Assembly (NCBI GenBank): GCA_023255735.1 | Contig: JAGDVP010000022.1 | Location: forward strand, 24,851 to 88,850 | Direction of reading: 5' to 3' | Length of the DNA: 64,000 nt | DNA from: Halothiobacillus sp. | GTDB lineage: Bacteria > Pseudomonadota > Gammaproteobacteria > Halothiobacillales > Halothiobacillaceae | In this document: piece by piece, positions 24,750-32,783 of the stretch | How the letters are laid out: each line of letters opens with the position of its first letter | Numbering within the stretch: position 1 is the first letter of the stretch | Notes under the pieces: generated by a model | What the model saw: only the letters and a program-made list of their open reading frames with translations | What the model was told of the DNA's origin: nothing | The model's database searches: none | Position numbers and translations under genes: made by a program

Positions 24750-26285
24750 TTACTCAAAAAGTGAGAGTTGCGGGGCGGGCGCTGGCTGCTTTGTGCGGCG
24801 GCGCGGCTTTCGGCTCCCGTGTTTAATGAGCACCATCGCGCTCTGCGCCCGTGCTTCACTTGTGGCGTAGGCCTCACGCAAGCGCGCCTTGGCCGTGCGT
24901 GCGGCGGCAATGGGTTCGATGATGGGGGCGGGATAATCGACCCCGATGCGGCAAGCAAATTGAATTTGCAAGGATTCGGGCATCCGCCACGGTTCATGGA
25001 TCCACTGCGTGGGCACCGAGCGCAACACGGGGATCCACTGGCGAATAAAACTGCCCTCGGGGTCTTGATCAACCGATTGTTTGAGCGGGTTGTAGATGCG
25101 AAACGCGTTAATGCCGGTGCTGCCCGATTGCATTTGCATTTGGCTCCAGTGAATACCGGGCTCGTAATCGATAAACAGCCGCGCCAAGATTTGCCCCACC
25201 GCTGTCCACGGCTGCCAGAGGTGGTAGCAGCCAAACGCGGCCAAAAGCGCGCGCATGCGAAAATTAATCCAGCCGGTGGCCTGCAATCGGTGCAGGCAGG
25301 CATCAATGAAGGGCAAGCCGGTTTGGCCACTGGCAAAGGCGTGCAAGATGGCGGCATCGCCCGTTTGTCGCTGTGTGCGCAGAGCCGGATGCAAATTTTG
25401 CCACTCAAGCGCGGGTTCAGTTTCAAGCTTTTGCATAAAATGGCTTTGCCACGCCAGGCGCGAAGCAAAAGCCTGCAACGCCCGCGACCAATACGGGGCG
25501 GGCGAACTTGCCACCTCAAGTTGGCGGGCGCGAGTGGCTTGCACCACTTCGCGCAGCGATAGGGTGCCGTAAGCCAAATGCGGCGATAAACGCGAGCAGT
25601 GCTGCGGCGCGGTGCGCGGTGAGCTCATCCCCTTGAGGTACTGCTCTGCGCGCTCATGCAAAAAACTTTTCAGTAAGCGCAGCCCACGCCGGCGCCCCCC
25701 GGGTTGTGCATGTGGGCAAGTATCGGGCGCGAGGCACAACGCGGCGGCACTTGGCAGGCTATGGCTGGCAAGATGGGTGGGCAGGTCGGTGTAAAACGCA
25801 ATGACGGCAGGCGGCGGCTGCCGTGGCTGGGCAACAAACTGCGCCCAGTGGGCGGCAAAATCCCCGCGATCATGGCGACCTCGGCGCACGCCGTCTTGCC
25901 TTAATTCGTGCCAGGGAATGCCGTGTTCCCGCAATAACTGTGCAATAGCGCGATCGCGCTGAAAGGTGAATGCATTACCAGTTTCCGCGTGCGACCACAC
26001 AGCGGCAATCGGCAAGGCTGCAAGCAAGGCCGCAAAGGTTTCCACGGCATCGCCCACCTGCAGCCACAAGGCGCCGCCCAGCGCGGCAAGCTCTTCGGCC
26101 AGCTCATCTAAGCTCTGGGCGATAAACTGCCATTGCCGCGCCGAGGTATCGGGCTGCTGCCAGTATTCGGGCTCCACCAAATAAATTGGCAAAACCAAAC
26201 CCGCGGCGGCGGCCTGCACCAGCGGCGCATGATCCACCGTGCGCAAATCGCGCTTGAACCAAACCAGCTGAACGGCGGTAGTCAC
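24750..26285 (-). CDS. Divergent photolyase/cryptochrome family flavoprotein
   Basis: About 511 residues from a GTG at 26285 that overlaps the upstream TAG stop by one base; an ATG at 26309 is possible but adds MAASREKL without a ribosome site. The N-terminal antenna domain starts VQLVWFKRDLRTVDHAPLV. The FAD domain has TGLPFIDACLHRLQATGWIN, YEPGIHWSQMQMQSGSTGIN, FRIYNPLKQSVDQDPEGSFI and RQWIPVLRS. This belongs to a proteobacterial group distinct from classical class I CPD photolyases: where E. coli PhrB has the repair asparagine (GWMHNR) this protein has GWINFR, placing Phe there if the alignment is right. Repair of CPDs therefore cannot be assumed; a light-sensing role is possible. Third gene of the light operon. 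Confidence 0.85.
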   Translation of the reverse strand: MTTAVQLVWFKRDLRTVDHAPLVQAAAAGLVLPIYLVEPEYWQQPDTSARQWQFIAQSLDELAEELAALGGALWLQVGDAVETFAALLAALPIAAVWSHAETGNAFTFQRDRAIAQLLREHGIPWHELRQDGVRRGRHDRGDFAAHWAQFVAQPRQPPPAVIAFYTDLPTHLASHSLPSAAALCLAPDTCPHAQPGGRRRGLRLLKSFLHERAEQYLKGMSSPRTAPQHCSRLSPHLAYGTLSLREVVQATRARQLEVASSPAPYWSRALQAFASRLAWQSHFMQKLETEPALEWQNLHPALRTQRQTGDAAILHAFASGQTGLPFIDACLHRLQATGWINFRMRALLAAFGCYHLWQPWTAVGQILARLFIDYEPGIHWSQMQMQSGSTGINAFRIYNPLKQSVDQDPEGSFIRQWIPVLRSVPTQWIHEPWRMPESLQIQFACRIGVDYPAPIIEPIAAARTAKARLREAYATSEARAQSAMVLIKHGSRKPRRRTKQPAPAPQLSLFE

Positions 26286-26794
26286 TAATTTTTCGCGGCT
26301 GGCCGCCATAAATGGCGATTCAAATCGGCGGCAAACAAATTATTTAACACGCCGATACTGGTGGCATTAGGGTTAATCGGCGGCGCCACGCCGGCATCTA
26401 GGGCTTGCTGCCAGCGCCCGGCGCACACGCACCAAAAATCCCCCGCCTTTAAGCCTGGAAAATTCGCCCACGGCTGCGGGGTGATTAAATCGTTGCCTTG
26501 CTTTAGGGTATAGGCCAAAAATTCCGGCGTCATGCGCGCGCACACGCCATGCGCACCCAAATCACGCGGCGATAAACTGCAATAGCCGCTGCGCTGCGCG
26601 CCGGTCAAAGGCGCTTTGGAGCACACCTGTAATGGCTGGCCATACACATTTTGCGTGCGCGCCGCCTCGCTGTATAAATCAATCGGCTCAAGGGGTTGTT
26701 CAATTTGCATAAAAGAATCCTGTGCGACGGCACCTGCCCGGCCGGTGCCCAAAATCGACAAAACACAACTTAAGGCGAGCAGGCAGCGCGGCAT
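26285..26794 (-). CDS. DUF2237 protein with signal peptide
   Basis: 169 residues. The core GQPLQVCSKAPLTGAQRSGY, then CSLSPRDLGAHGVCARMTPEF, FPGLKAGDFWCVCAGRWQQA and AGVAPPINPNAT is DUF2237, a small family of unknown function with conserved cysteines (VCSK, YCS, VCA, WCVCA). Here it is preceded by what looks like a Sec signal peptide (LLALSCVLSILGTGRAGAVA, cleavage near AVA-QDS) and a 30-residue linker. The ATG is three bases after the BLUF stop and the stop overlaps the photolyase start. DUF2237 proteins are often found near photolyases by my recollection; an exported version in such an operon is odd. Confidence 0.85.
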   Translation of the reverse strand: MPRCLLALSCVLSILGTGRAGAVAQDSFMQIEQPLEPIDLYSEAARTQNVYGQPLQVCSKAPLTGAQRSGYCSLSPRDLGAHGVCARMTPEFLAYTLKQGNDLITPQPWANFPGLKAGDFWCVCAGRWQQALDAGVAPPINPNATSIGVLNNLFAADLNRHLWRPAAKN

Positions 26795-26797
26795 AAA

Positions 26798-27226
26798 TCA
26801 GCCCGATGTTTTCAGTAACGGCACTTGCGCACGCATGGCCAGCATTAAGGCCTCTGCAGCGGCGCCGCTTAGGTTGTAGGGATCAAACTGCTCACTTGCG
26901 CCAAATTCGAAAAAAATGTTGCGATTCATCGAGCCCTCGCCCAAATAGCCCATGTTCCAGCTAGAAAACTGCCGGGATACCACCACTTGATAATCCAGCA
27001 ATAAGGGATCGGTATGCCGGTCATCTTGGGCAATGCGCGCAAAGCGTTCGTTCACCGCACGGCGTTCGCCCTCAAGCCATTGCAAAAAAAACCCTGAATT
27101 AAACATCAGCAAACCCGATACCCCGCGGGGCGGATTGTTGCGCTGCGAGGCGGCCAAGATAGACTTAATCTCGCTGTGATCAACATGCGATGTCATTTGC
27201 GACACATAAATTAAACGAACCAGCAT
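26798..27226 (-). CDS. BLUF-domain blue-light sensor
   Basis: 142 residues, a stand-alone short BLUF protein. LVRLIYVSQ at the N-terminus carries the photoactive Tyr7; RNNPPRGVSGLLMF has the flavin-binding Asn (30/31); FFLQWLEGE has the key Gln49; and SSWNMG gives the Trp90/Met92 pair equivalent to AppA Trp104/Met106. A short C-terminal helical cap follows, with no output domain, so it should signal by protein contact or modulate the operon's products. AGGAGG lies five bases before the ATG. It is the first gene of a five-gene operon encoding two photolyase-family proteins. Confidence 0.95.
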   Translation of the reverse strand: MLVRLIYVSQMTSHVDHSEIKSILAASQRNNPPRGVSGLLMFNSGFFLQWLEGERRAVNERFARIAQDDRHTDPLLLDYQVVVSRQFSSWNMGYLGEGSMNRNIFFEFGASEQFDPYNLSGAAAEALMLAMRAQVPLLKTSG

Positions 27227-27263
27227 TATGCCTCCTGAATATCAATACAAAACTTGCAAAATA

Positions 27264-27293
27264 GTTATACACGTCTTCATGCATCGTTGCCAA
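27264..27293 (-). promoter_or_regulatory. Putative sigma-70 promoter of the light operon
   Basis: On the - strand TTGGCA (27288-27293) is separated by 18 bases from TATAAC (27264-27269), about 40 bases before the BLUF start. Good matches to -35 and -10. A leftover palindrome-like ATGCAT sits in the spacer. No LitR or ECF-type consensus was recognised. Confidence 0.55.
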
Positions 27294-27310
27294 AAAAATC
27301 TTAGCCAAAG

Positions 27311-27336
27311 CAAAAAACCCACCAAAGTGGTGGGTT
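27311..27336 (-). terminator. Intrinsic terminator of tsdBA
   Basis: AACCCACCA-aag-TGGTGGGTT (27316-27336) is a perfect 9-bp stem; on the - strand it is followed by TTTTTTG. It lies 80 bases after the tsdA stop and separates tsdBA from the light operon. Confidence 0.9.
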
Positions 27337-27415
27337 CTTAAACATAGGTCAGATGCAAGTCAGGCAAGCTGCTAGGCAAATAATGGACTGCACCACCCGC
27401 TGGCGGCCTTAAACA

Positions 27416-28405
27416 TTAGCTTTTATTCCCCTTGAACGACTTAGGCGCGCCGGTATCGCCCAGCAGCACCCCGTTGACCGTCGTGCCATACAAGCTATTT
27501 TTGTTATCGTGATATTTGGCGCGAGTGGCCGCCACGCTGCCCTCATAGCGCGGGTCTTGTGGGCGTTCTTGACCATCCATGTAGTAGGCCACATCCCAAG
27601 CTTGCTGCGGCGTTAGGCTATAACTTTGGCCATAGGGCATATTGGCGTAAATGAATTTGGCCGCATTGGCAATACTGCCCATGCCCGCACCCCAATTAAA
27701 TGATTGCGCGCCCCACAGCGGCGGGAACACCACTGCGCCATTGACCACTCGACCCTCGCCATTGGCAGCATGGCAAATGGCGCACTGGGCTTCATACACG
27801 GCTTTGCCGCGCACAAAATCGGGCGCCAGCGCCGGCTCTGGCACGTTGGGATAACCGCGACCGGCCACTTTTTCATCCACCGGCAGCCCGCGAGCTAACC
27901 AGTAAGAATAGGCTTGTAAGGCCACCAGTACCTCACTGCCCAAGGGCGGGGCTTTACCATTCATGCTGAACCGAAAGCAGCCTTGCAACCGCTCTTCATA
28001 GGTGTTTACTTTTTTGTTTTTAGCGCGATACGCAGGGTAACTCACCCAAGCGCCCCATAACGGTGCGGAACCGGCCATTGCGCCGCCATCGGTATGGCAA
28101 TTCACGCAACTCAATGAATTACCGACATATTCTGGCGCATATTTTTTGGTTTCAAACATAATATTGCGCCCCAGTTGCACCACTTGACCAAATTCATCTT
28201 TGGGGATGCTGGCCGGATCGGGCGGGGTGAAGGTCGCCCCGGTGAGCAAGGCGGCATTCAGAGCGGCCATCGCCGGTATCACCGAGGGCTGCGTTACGGC
28301 AGGCGCCGCATCAGCGGCCAGTAGGGGCGCACTTGCCCCCAGCAGCACGGCATACGCCAAGGGGGTTATTCCCCGTTTGAACAGGGGTTTGATTAGCGCA
28401 TTCAT
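27416..28405 (-). CDS. tsdA: Thiosulfate dehydrogenase (tetrathionate-forming), dihaem cytochrome c TsdA
   Basis: 329 residues with a signal peptide (LAYAVLLGASAPLLAADA). Two haem c sites: CVNCH (residues 100-104) and CAICH (208-212). The TsdA hallmarks YVGNSLSCVNCH, SAPLWGAWVSYPAYRAKN and YEERLQGCFRFSMNG are present; Cys143 in LQGCF corresponds to the unusual cysteine axial ligand of the active-site haem of Allochromatium TsdA. It oxidises two thiosulfates to tetrathionate in the periplasm, or runs in reverse. The ATG overlaps the tsdB stop (ATGA), so the two are coupled. Strong support for a sulfur-oxidising lifestyle. Confidence 0.95.
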   Translation of the reverse strand: MNALIKPLFKRGITPLAYAVLLGASAPLLAADAAPAVTQPSVIPAMAALNAALLTGATFTPPDPASIPKDEFGQVVQLGRNIMFETKKYAPEYVGNSLSCVNCHTDGGAMAGSAPLWGAWVSYPAYRAKNKKVNTYEERLQGCFRFSMNGKAPPLGSEVLVALQAYSYWLARGLPVDEKVAGRGYPNVPEPALAPDFVRGKAVYEAQCAICHAANGEGRVVNGAVVFPPLWGAQSFNWGAGMGSIANAAKFIYANMPYGQSYSLTPQQAWDVAYYMDGQERPQDPRYEGSVAATRAKYHDNKNSLYGTTVNGVLLGDTGAPKSFKGNKS

Positions 28406-29076
28406 TGCACACCTCCGGTTAATACAGGCTGGGTATCGCCCAGCACCGCCGCCGCAGGTTTAAGGGCGGCAAGATAGGCGGTGACGGCTTGGGTATCGAC
28501 AGCGGTCATGCGGCTGGCCACGCTGTGCATTAAGCCTTGCGGATCGCCTTGGCGCGTGCCGGTTTGCCACGCAGTGATTTGATCGGCCAGATATTTTGCC
28601 GATTGCCCCGCAATCGGCGGGAAATACGGCGGCACCCCCACGCCGCCGGCCGCATGGCAGCGAAAGCAAGCGGGAATGCCGGCTTTCCAATCGCCAAATT
28701 CGGCGAGTTGCTGCCCGCGCGCGACAAAATCAGGCGCCACGCTGGCCGCCGGGGCGGGCATAGTCACCGGCAAGCTGGCGTAATAATCGGCAAGTATTGT
28801 GATTTGCGCGGGCGATAAAGGCTTGGCCATCCCCGCCATAATGGCGTTTTTGCGGGTGCCATCGGCAAAGTAGCTAAGCTGCGCTTTGATGTACTGCGCG
28901 GGCAAACCTGCCAAGCGCGGGTAATTTTCGGCGGGCAAACCCTCGCCAAAGGCGCCGTGGCAGGCGGCGCAACTGGCCGCCTCAGTAGGCGGCGCGGCAT
29001 GAACCGAACCGATTGGACTGCATAATACAGCCCAACCGGCAATGAGTGGCATCAAACGTAACGTGACTTGCCTCAT
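28402..29076 (-). CDS. tsdB: Dihaem cytochrome c TsdB, electron partner of TsdA
   Basis: About 224 residues from the ATG at 29076, chosen because GGGAGG stands seven bases upstream; the longer frame starts 30 bases earlier without support. A signal peptide (LMPLIAGWAVLCSPIGSVHA) precedes two cytochrome c4-like domains with CAACH (residues 36-40) and CFRCH (137-141) and the repeated YPRLAGLPAQYIKAQL / FPPIAGQSAKYLADQI segments. TsdB takes electrons from TsdA and passes them to the respiratory chain. Gene order is tsdB-tsdA, both in one transcript ending at the terminator near 27311. Confidence 0.9.
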   Translation of the reverse strand: MRQVTLRLMPLIAGWAVLCSPIGSVHAAPPTEAASCAACHGAFGEGLPAENYPRLAGLPAQYIKAQLSYFADGTRKNAIMAGMAKPLSPAQITILADYYASLPVTMPAPAASVAPDFVARGQQLAEFGDWKAGIPACFRCHAAGGVGVPPYFPPIAGQSAKYLADQITAWQTGTRQGDPQGLMHSVASRMTAVDTQAVTAYLAALKPAAAVLGDTQPVLTGGVQ

Positions 29077-29185
29077 GGCATATCCTCCCGAGATTTGGCA
29101 ACTCAAACACCCCGCGCGGTTACGGTCATTAAATATAAGCCGCTGGCAACCTGCTCAATTTGCGCAGGGTAATATGAATTTTGAG

Positions 29186-29216
29186 CAAAAAAAAGCGCAC
29201 CCTGATTGTGCGCTTT
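29186..29216 (-). terminator. Intrinsic terminator of the M16C peptidase gene
   Basis: AAAGCGCAC-cctgatt-GTGCGCTTT (29192-29216) is a perfect 9-bp stem followed on the - strand by eight Ts, 40 bases after the peptidase stop. Confidence 0.92.
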
Positions 29217-29254
29217 CAATGCATTAATTACCGATGCAAATTATTTATAGGCCG

Positions 29255-32164
29255 CTAGATTCGCTCAATCTGCAGCCCCAAATCCACGAGCTCCGCTTCT
29301 TTGGTGGCGCCGGCCAGCACGCCCACCGAGGCGTTATCAGGCTGCAAATACGTAGTCGCAACCCGTTTTAAATCGTCTTCAGTCACCTCTAAAATGCGCG
29401 CGCGCATGGCTTGCTGATACTCAGGCGTGCGACCATGCAAGCTGTCGTTAAAGGCTTTTTTCGCCTCGCCCGCCGGTGAGCCGGGTTTATCGATGCCGGA
29501 AATTACGCCAAAAATAGCTTCATCAATGGTGCGGCTTTCATGCCGGGTATTGAGCAGCCAATCAATCGACTGATCGAAATCGGCAAGGGTTTCAGCCAAG
29601 CGCGGGTCGCGGTAAGAGTAAAAACGAAAACTCGCCGATTCGCCGTCATAACCTGCGCCGCCGCCATATGCGCCGCCCTGCTCGCGAATTGCGCGGTGCA
29701 AATAACCATTGCGTAAAAACCCGCCCAAAACCGCCAGCGCGGCGGCATCTTTGTGGGCGGGCGGCACGGCGGCATAGGCTTTGGCGCAATAATTCACCGC
29801 TAAATTGCCAATCCAGCCCTCGCGCACGCTGTGGTGCACGTGATTGAGATGAAATGGCGTAACCGCTGTGCCGTGCTGCATGTGCGCGGCAAGGCTTTGT
29901 TCAATATCAGCAAAATGCCGATCCTCCGCCACGATGTTGTAACGGCGCAGGCCGCCCTTGATTTTGGCATGCAAGCGAGTCAGCCGCTCGGCCACATCAC
30001 TTAATGCGTGCGGGGCATCCAGCGCATCATCCATCGCTTTGATGCGGCGCACCCCGGCAACGCCACCCGATTCGTGGGTGAGCTTGGCACGTGCGTTCAT
30101 GCCGCTTGCGGCCACATTCATGGCATGCACATGGCCGGAGCCCACAATGCCCTGCTCGCTTCGAAAGCGAATTTGGCTGATTAAATCGCGGATGCGATCG
30201 GTTTCATCGAACCGCGCTGCATTCAAATGCGCGTGGAATAAATCCACCATATCCTCGGTATAGCGCACCAAGGCTTTACCGCCAAGCATAAAATAAGACG
30301 TCAGGTTGTGCGGATCATCCACATTCGGGCGAATGGACGAGCGCGCGCCAAAGCCGCCGGTGCGGGCGGAGGTGGCCTCAGCCATGGCCACGTAATTGCG
30401 CGAGCCGGCGCCAAGTTCTGTGAGCAAGCCGGTGTAAATGGGCAATAAATCCAGCTCATCGTGCGTGAGCGCAGGCAAATCGAGTGCCACCTGCAGGTAC
30501 ATAAGCCCATTGGTGCTGCGATTAAACCAGGTTTGAGACACCGGCTGCGCCGCTACTTTTTCGGGCACCGGCAAGGCGATATGCTCGGGGATATCGGCGC
30601 GGGTCACGGTGGGCAGAATACTGATGTCATCCACCTCAGCCTGCCGATCGGCCAACGCCTTGGCGGCCGCGACAATCGCCTGTTTCTCGGCATCACTTAA
30701 GTTAGCTTGCATCGAGGCCAACCGCGCCAGTTCGGCGGCAGTTTTTTGGGCGGAAAGCGTGGTATCCGGCGCCAACACCAAACGCACACGGTGCGGGTTA
30801 TCAAGCAATAGGCGGCGAATTAAATTCGGGATAAATTGCGGATCGGCCGCGCGCGTTCGCAAGCGCGCCAGTGCCGGCTCTAAGTCCAGCACGGCAATCG
30901 GGTCGCCATCGTGAATGGCGGCCGGCAGGCTGTGCATCATGAGCTGCAAGCCATACGGGTAGCCATCGCCGGTCACCTCGCGCTGCGAGAGCTCAATTTG
31001 ATGCAAAACCGCTTCAATCATTTCGGCGGGCACGCCCTGCTCGGCCACCGTTTTGAGTGTGTCGAGAATCAGCGCCTGCACCGCCTCGGCGCGCTCGGGC
31101 TCGGAGCCTTCAAGCCCCGCCACAAACACCATTTGGCGCTGCGAATCCTCAAGCCCCATGATTGGGCTGGGCGAGCCGCCCAAATCGGTGCTTTCCAACA
31201 CCCGCATCAAGGGCGATGCGCTGTTTTCAAGCAATACACCTTCCAGCACTTGCGCCTCAAGCGCAGCATTTAAATCGGTGCTTTCGCCCAAAAGCCAACC
31301 CAACACGATGTGAGTTTTCTCGGTCGTATCAGGCTCATCAAAGGCGTAGCGATCGACACATTCGATAGGCGAGCGCAACGCTTGCTCCAAAGGAATGGCC
31401 GATTGCGGATCAATTTGGCTAAAGCGCTTTAAGGCTTTTTCTTCAAACTGGGTTTGCAAATCTGCGACCGGCAAATTGCCATAGGTCATAAAAACCGCGT
31501 TCGAGGGGTGATAAAACCGCTGGTAAAACGCCTTTAATTGCGCATAGGTTAAATTTGGAATATCCGCAGGTTCGCCGCCGGAATTAAAATGATACGTAGT
31601 GGTTGGGAACAACGCGCTGGTTAGCGTTTGCCACAGCACCGATGAAGGATTGCTCATCGCGCCCTTCATTTCGTTAAATACCACGCCTTTAAAAGTGAGC
31701 GGCGTGGTTGGGTCATCGGGGGTGGAAAATTCAACCCGATGGCCTTCTTGCATGAAGTCCCGCTCGTCGATGCGCGAGAAAAACACCGCATCCAAATACA
31801 CGTCCAGCAAGTTATAAAAATCTTTCACATTCACCGAGGCGAAGGGGTAGGCTGTCCAATCGCTTGCCGTAAACGCATTCATAAATGTATTGAGTGAGCG
31901 GCGAATCATCATGAAAAACGGATCGCGCACCGGAAACCGCTCCGAGCCACAGAGCACGGTGTGTTCCAAAATATGCGCCACGCCGGTTGAATCGTTCGGC
32001 ACGGTGCGCAACCCCACCAAAAATACATTTTGATCGTCTGAGGTGGCCAAATGAAAATGCCGCGCACCTGTGCCGATGTGGCGGTATTCATCCACCGTGA
32101 GATTCAAGGCGGCAATCGGCTGGCTGCGGACAAAACAAAAAGCGGGATGATGGCGTGCGCTCAT
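29255..32164 (-). CDS. M16C-family zinc metallopeptidase (presequence-protease-like)
   Basis: 969 residues, the full length for the PreP group. The inverted zinc motif HxxEH is seen in GVAHILEHTVLCGSERFPV near residue 63, followed by the downstream glutamate region FKGVVFNEMKGAMSNPSSV. The rest shows two halves typical of M16C enzymes, with AYGGGAGYDGESASFRFYSY in the C-terminal half. No signal peptide, so it is probably cytoplasmic and degrades short peptides. The gene ends at a strong terminator and appears monocistronic. Confidence 0.93.
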   Translation of the reverse strand: MSARHHPAFCFVRSQPIAALNLTVDEYRHIGTGARHFHLATSDDQNVFLVGLRTVPNDSTGVAHILEHTVLCGSERFPVRDPFFMMIRRSLNTFMNAFTASDWTAYPFASVNVKDFYNLLDVYLDAVFFSRIDERDFMQEGHRVEFSTPDDPTTPLTFKGVVFNEMKGAMSNPSSVLWQTLTSALFPTTTYHFNSGGEPADIPNLTYAQLKAFYQRFYHPSNAVFMTYGNLPVADLQTQFEEKALKRFSQIDPQSAIPLEQALRSPIECVDRYAFDEPDTTEKTHIVLGWLLGESTDLNAALEAQVLEGVLLENSASPLMRVLESTDLGGSPSPIMGLEDSQRQMVFVAGLEGSEPERAEAVQALILDTLKTVAEQGVPAEMIEAVLHQIELSQREVTGDGYPYGLQLMMHSLPAAIHDGDPIAVLDLEPALARLRTRAADPQFIPNLIRRLLLDNPHRVRLVLAPDTTLSAQKTAAELARLASMQANLSDAEKQAIVAAAKALADRQAEVDDISILPTVTRADIPEHIALPVPEKVAAQPVSQTWFNRSTNGLMYLQVALDLPALTHDELDLLPIYTGLLTELGAGSRNYVAMAEATSARTGGFGARSSIRPNVDDPHNLTSYFMLGGKALVRYTEDMVDLFHAHLNAARFDETDRIRDLISQIRFRSEQGIVGSGHVHAMNVAASGMNARAKLTHESGGVAGVRRIKAMDDALDAPHALSDVAERLTRLHAKIKGGLRRYNIVAEDRHFADIEQSLAAHMQHGTAVTPFHLNHVHHSVREGWIGNLAVNYCAKAYAAVPPAHKDAAALAVLGGFLRNGYLHRAIREQGGAYGGGAGYDGESASFRFYSYRDPRLAETLADFDQSIDWLLNTRHESRTIDEAIFGVISGIDKPGSPAGEAKKAFNDSLHGRTPEYQQAMRARILEVTEDDLKRVATTYLQPDNASVGVLAGATKEAELVDLGLQIERI

Positions 32165-32340
32165 AGAAAAATTTTCTCAAAGTTCAGGAGTCAAAAAACA
32201 ATCCGATTGAGTTTAACCCAGCATCATTCAGAAAACAGGCGCTGTCGTCATAATTCATCGGCATGATGTGGGCGTGAAAAGCTTTGGCCTTGCGCCAAAA
32301 ATTCAAGCAAAAAAATCAATTTGCGTTATACAAGCCAAAT
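32165..32340. other. Upstream region of the M16C peptidase gene
   Basis: AT-rich, presumably with the peptidase promoter on the - strand. A small hairpin TTTGGC-cttgc-GCCAAA lies at 32283-32299; on the - strand it is followed by GCTTTT and might end transcripts coming from rarA. No other feature recognised. Confidence 0.35.
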
Positions 32341-32360
32341 AAAAAAACGATCACTCTTGG

Positions 32361-32516
32361 ACATACGTAGTTATTCTACGATGCCAAGGCCGATAACGCC
32401 GTTGTGCGCCTTTTGGCTCAGCCACCCGCAGGGACGGGCATTTTGCGGGCGATCCGCCGTGTTGCGGCGCTTGCGAAGGGAATGGCCATTCACTGCGCGA
32501 TGCGGCTTGGGCTCAG
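32361..32516. repeat. Structured repeat, copy A (truncated)
   Basis: It shares blocks with the element at 53564-53848: a hairpin with a TTATT loop (CGTAG-ttatt-CTACG, 32366-32380), GATGCCAAGGCC (32380-32391), TTTTGCGGGCGATCCGC (32441-32457), and a stretch through TGTTGCGGCGCT, GAAGGGAAT and CCATTC to GGCTCA near 32516. The right half expected to close the long palindrome is missing, and a PNPOx-like gene fragment follows directly. The TTATT-loop stem has compensatory changes relative to copy B, suggesting conserved structure. Confidence 0.7.
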
Positions 32517-32771
32517 TTATATGCCTTATTTCCAAACCACCCCGGCGCACGCCAACTATTTGATTTGACTATTAATTTAGTCCAAACCTCCCGCGGCTTT
32601 GGCGTACCCGAATTCGCGCAAACGTCCACAACCCTGCACGACCGCCCTACCCTAAATCGGTGGGCAGAAAAAAAAGGCGTGGCGGGCATTGCTGCTTATT
32701 GGCAGGAAAAAAACACGGTCACCATGGATAACCTGCCCACGCATATTTTAAGCACCGATGACACTGACTGA
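32517..32771 (+). pseudogene. Remnant of a pyridoxamine-5'-phosphate-oxidase-family gene (C-terminal part)
   Basis: Reading + strand from about 32517 gives LYALFPNHPGARQLFDLT, then NLVQTSRGFGVPEF, LNRWAEKKGVAGIAAYWQEK and MDNLPTHIL before a stop at 32769-32771. This matches the C-terminal 80 residues of PNPOx-fold FMN-binding proteins, which typically have PGARQ, VQTSCGFGVP, WAEKKG and DGLPTG. The N-terminal FMN-binding part is absent, replaced by repeat copy A, and the typical Cys is Arg. No start codon or ribosome site is found. I treat it as a decayed fragment. Confidence 0.7.
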
Positions 32772-32783
32772 ATCAAGCAGAGG

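Noticed and set aside
24768..25562. 264-residue + strand ORF antisense to the photolyase
   Set aside because: A shadow of the real gene on the other strand; no domain and no ribosome site.
32321..32563. 80-residue + strand ORF across repeat copy A
   Set aside because: It is the translation of a structured repeat; no ribosome site or family match, and the frame is unrelated to the PNPOx remnant.
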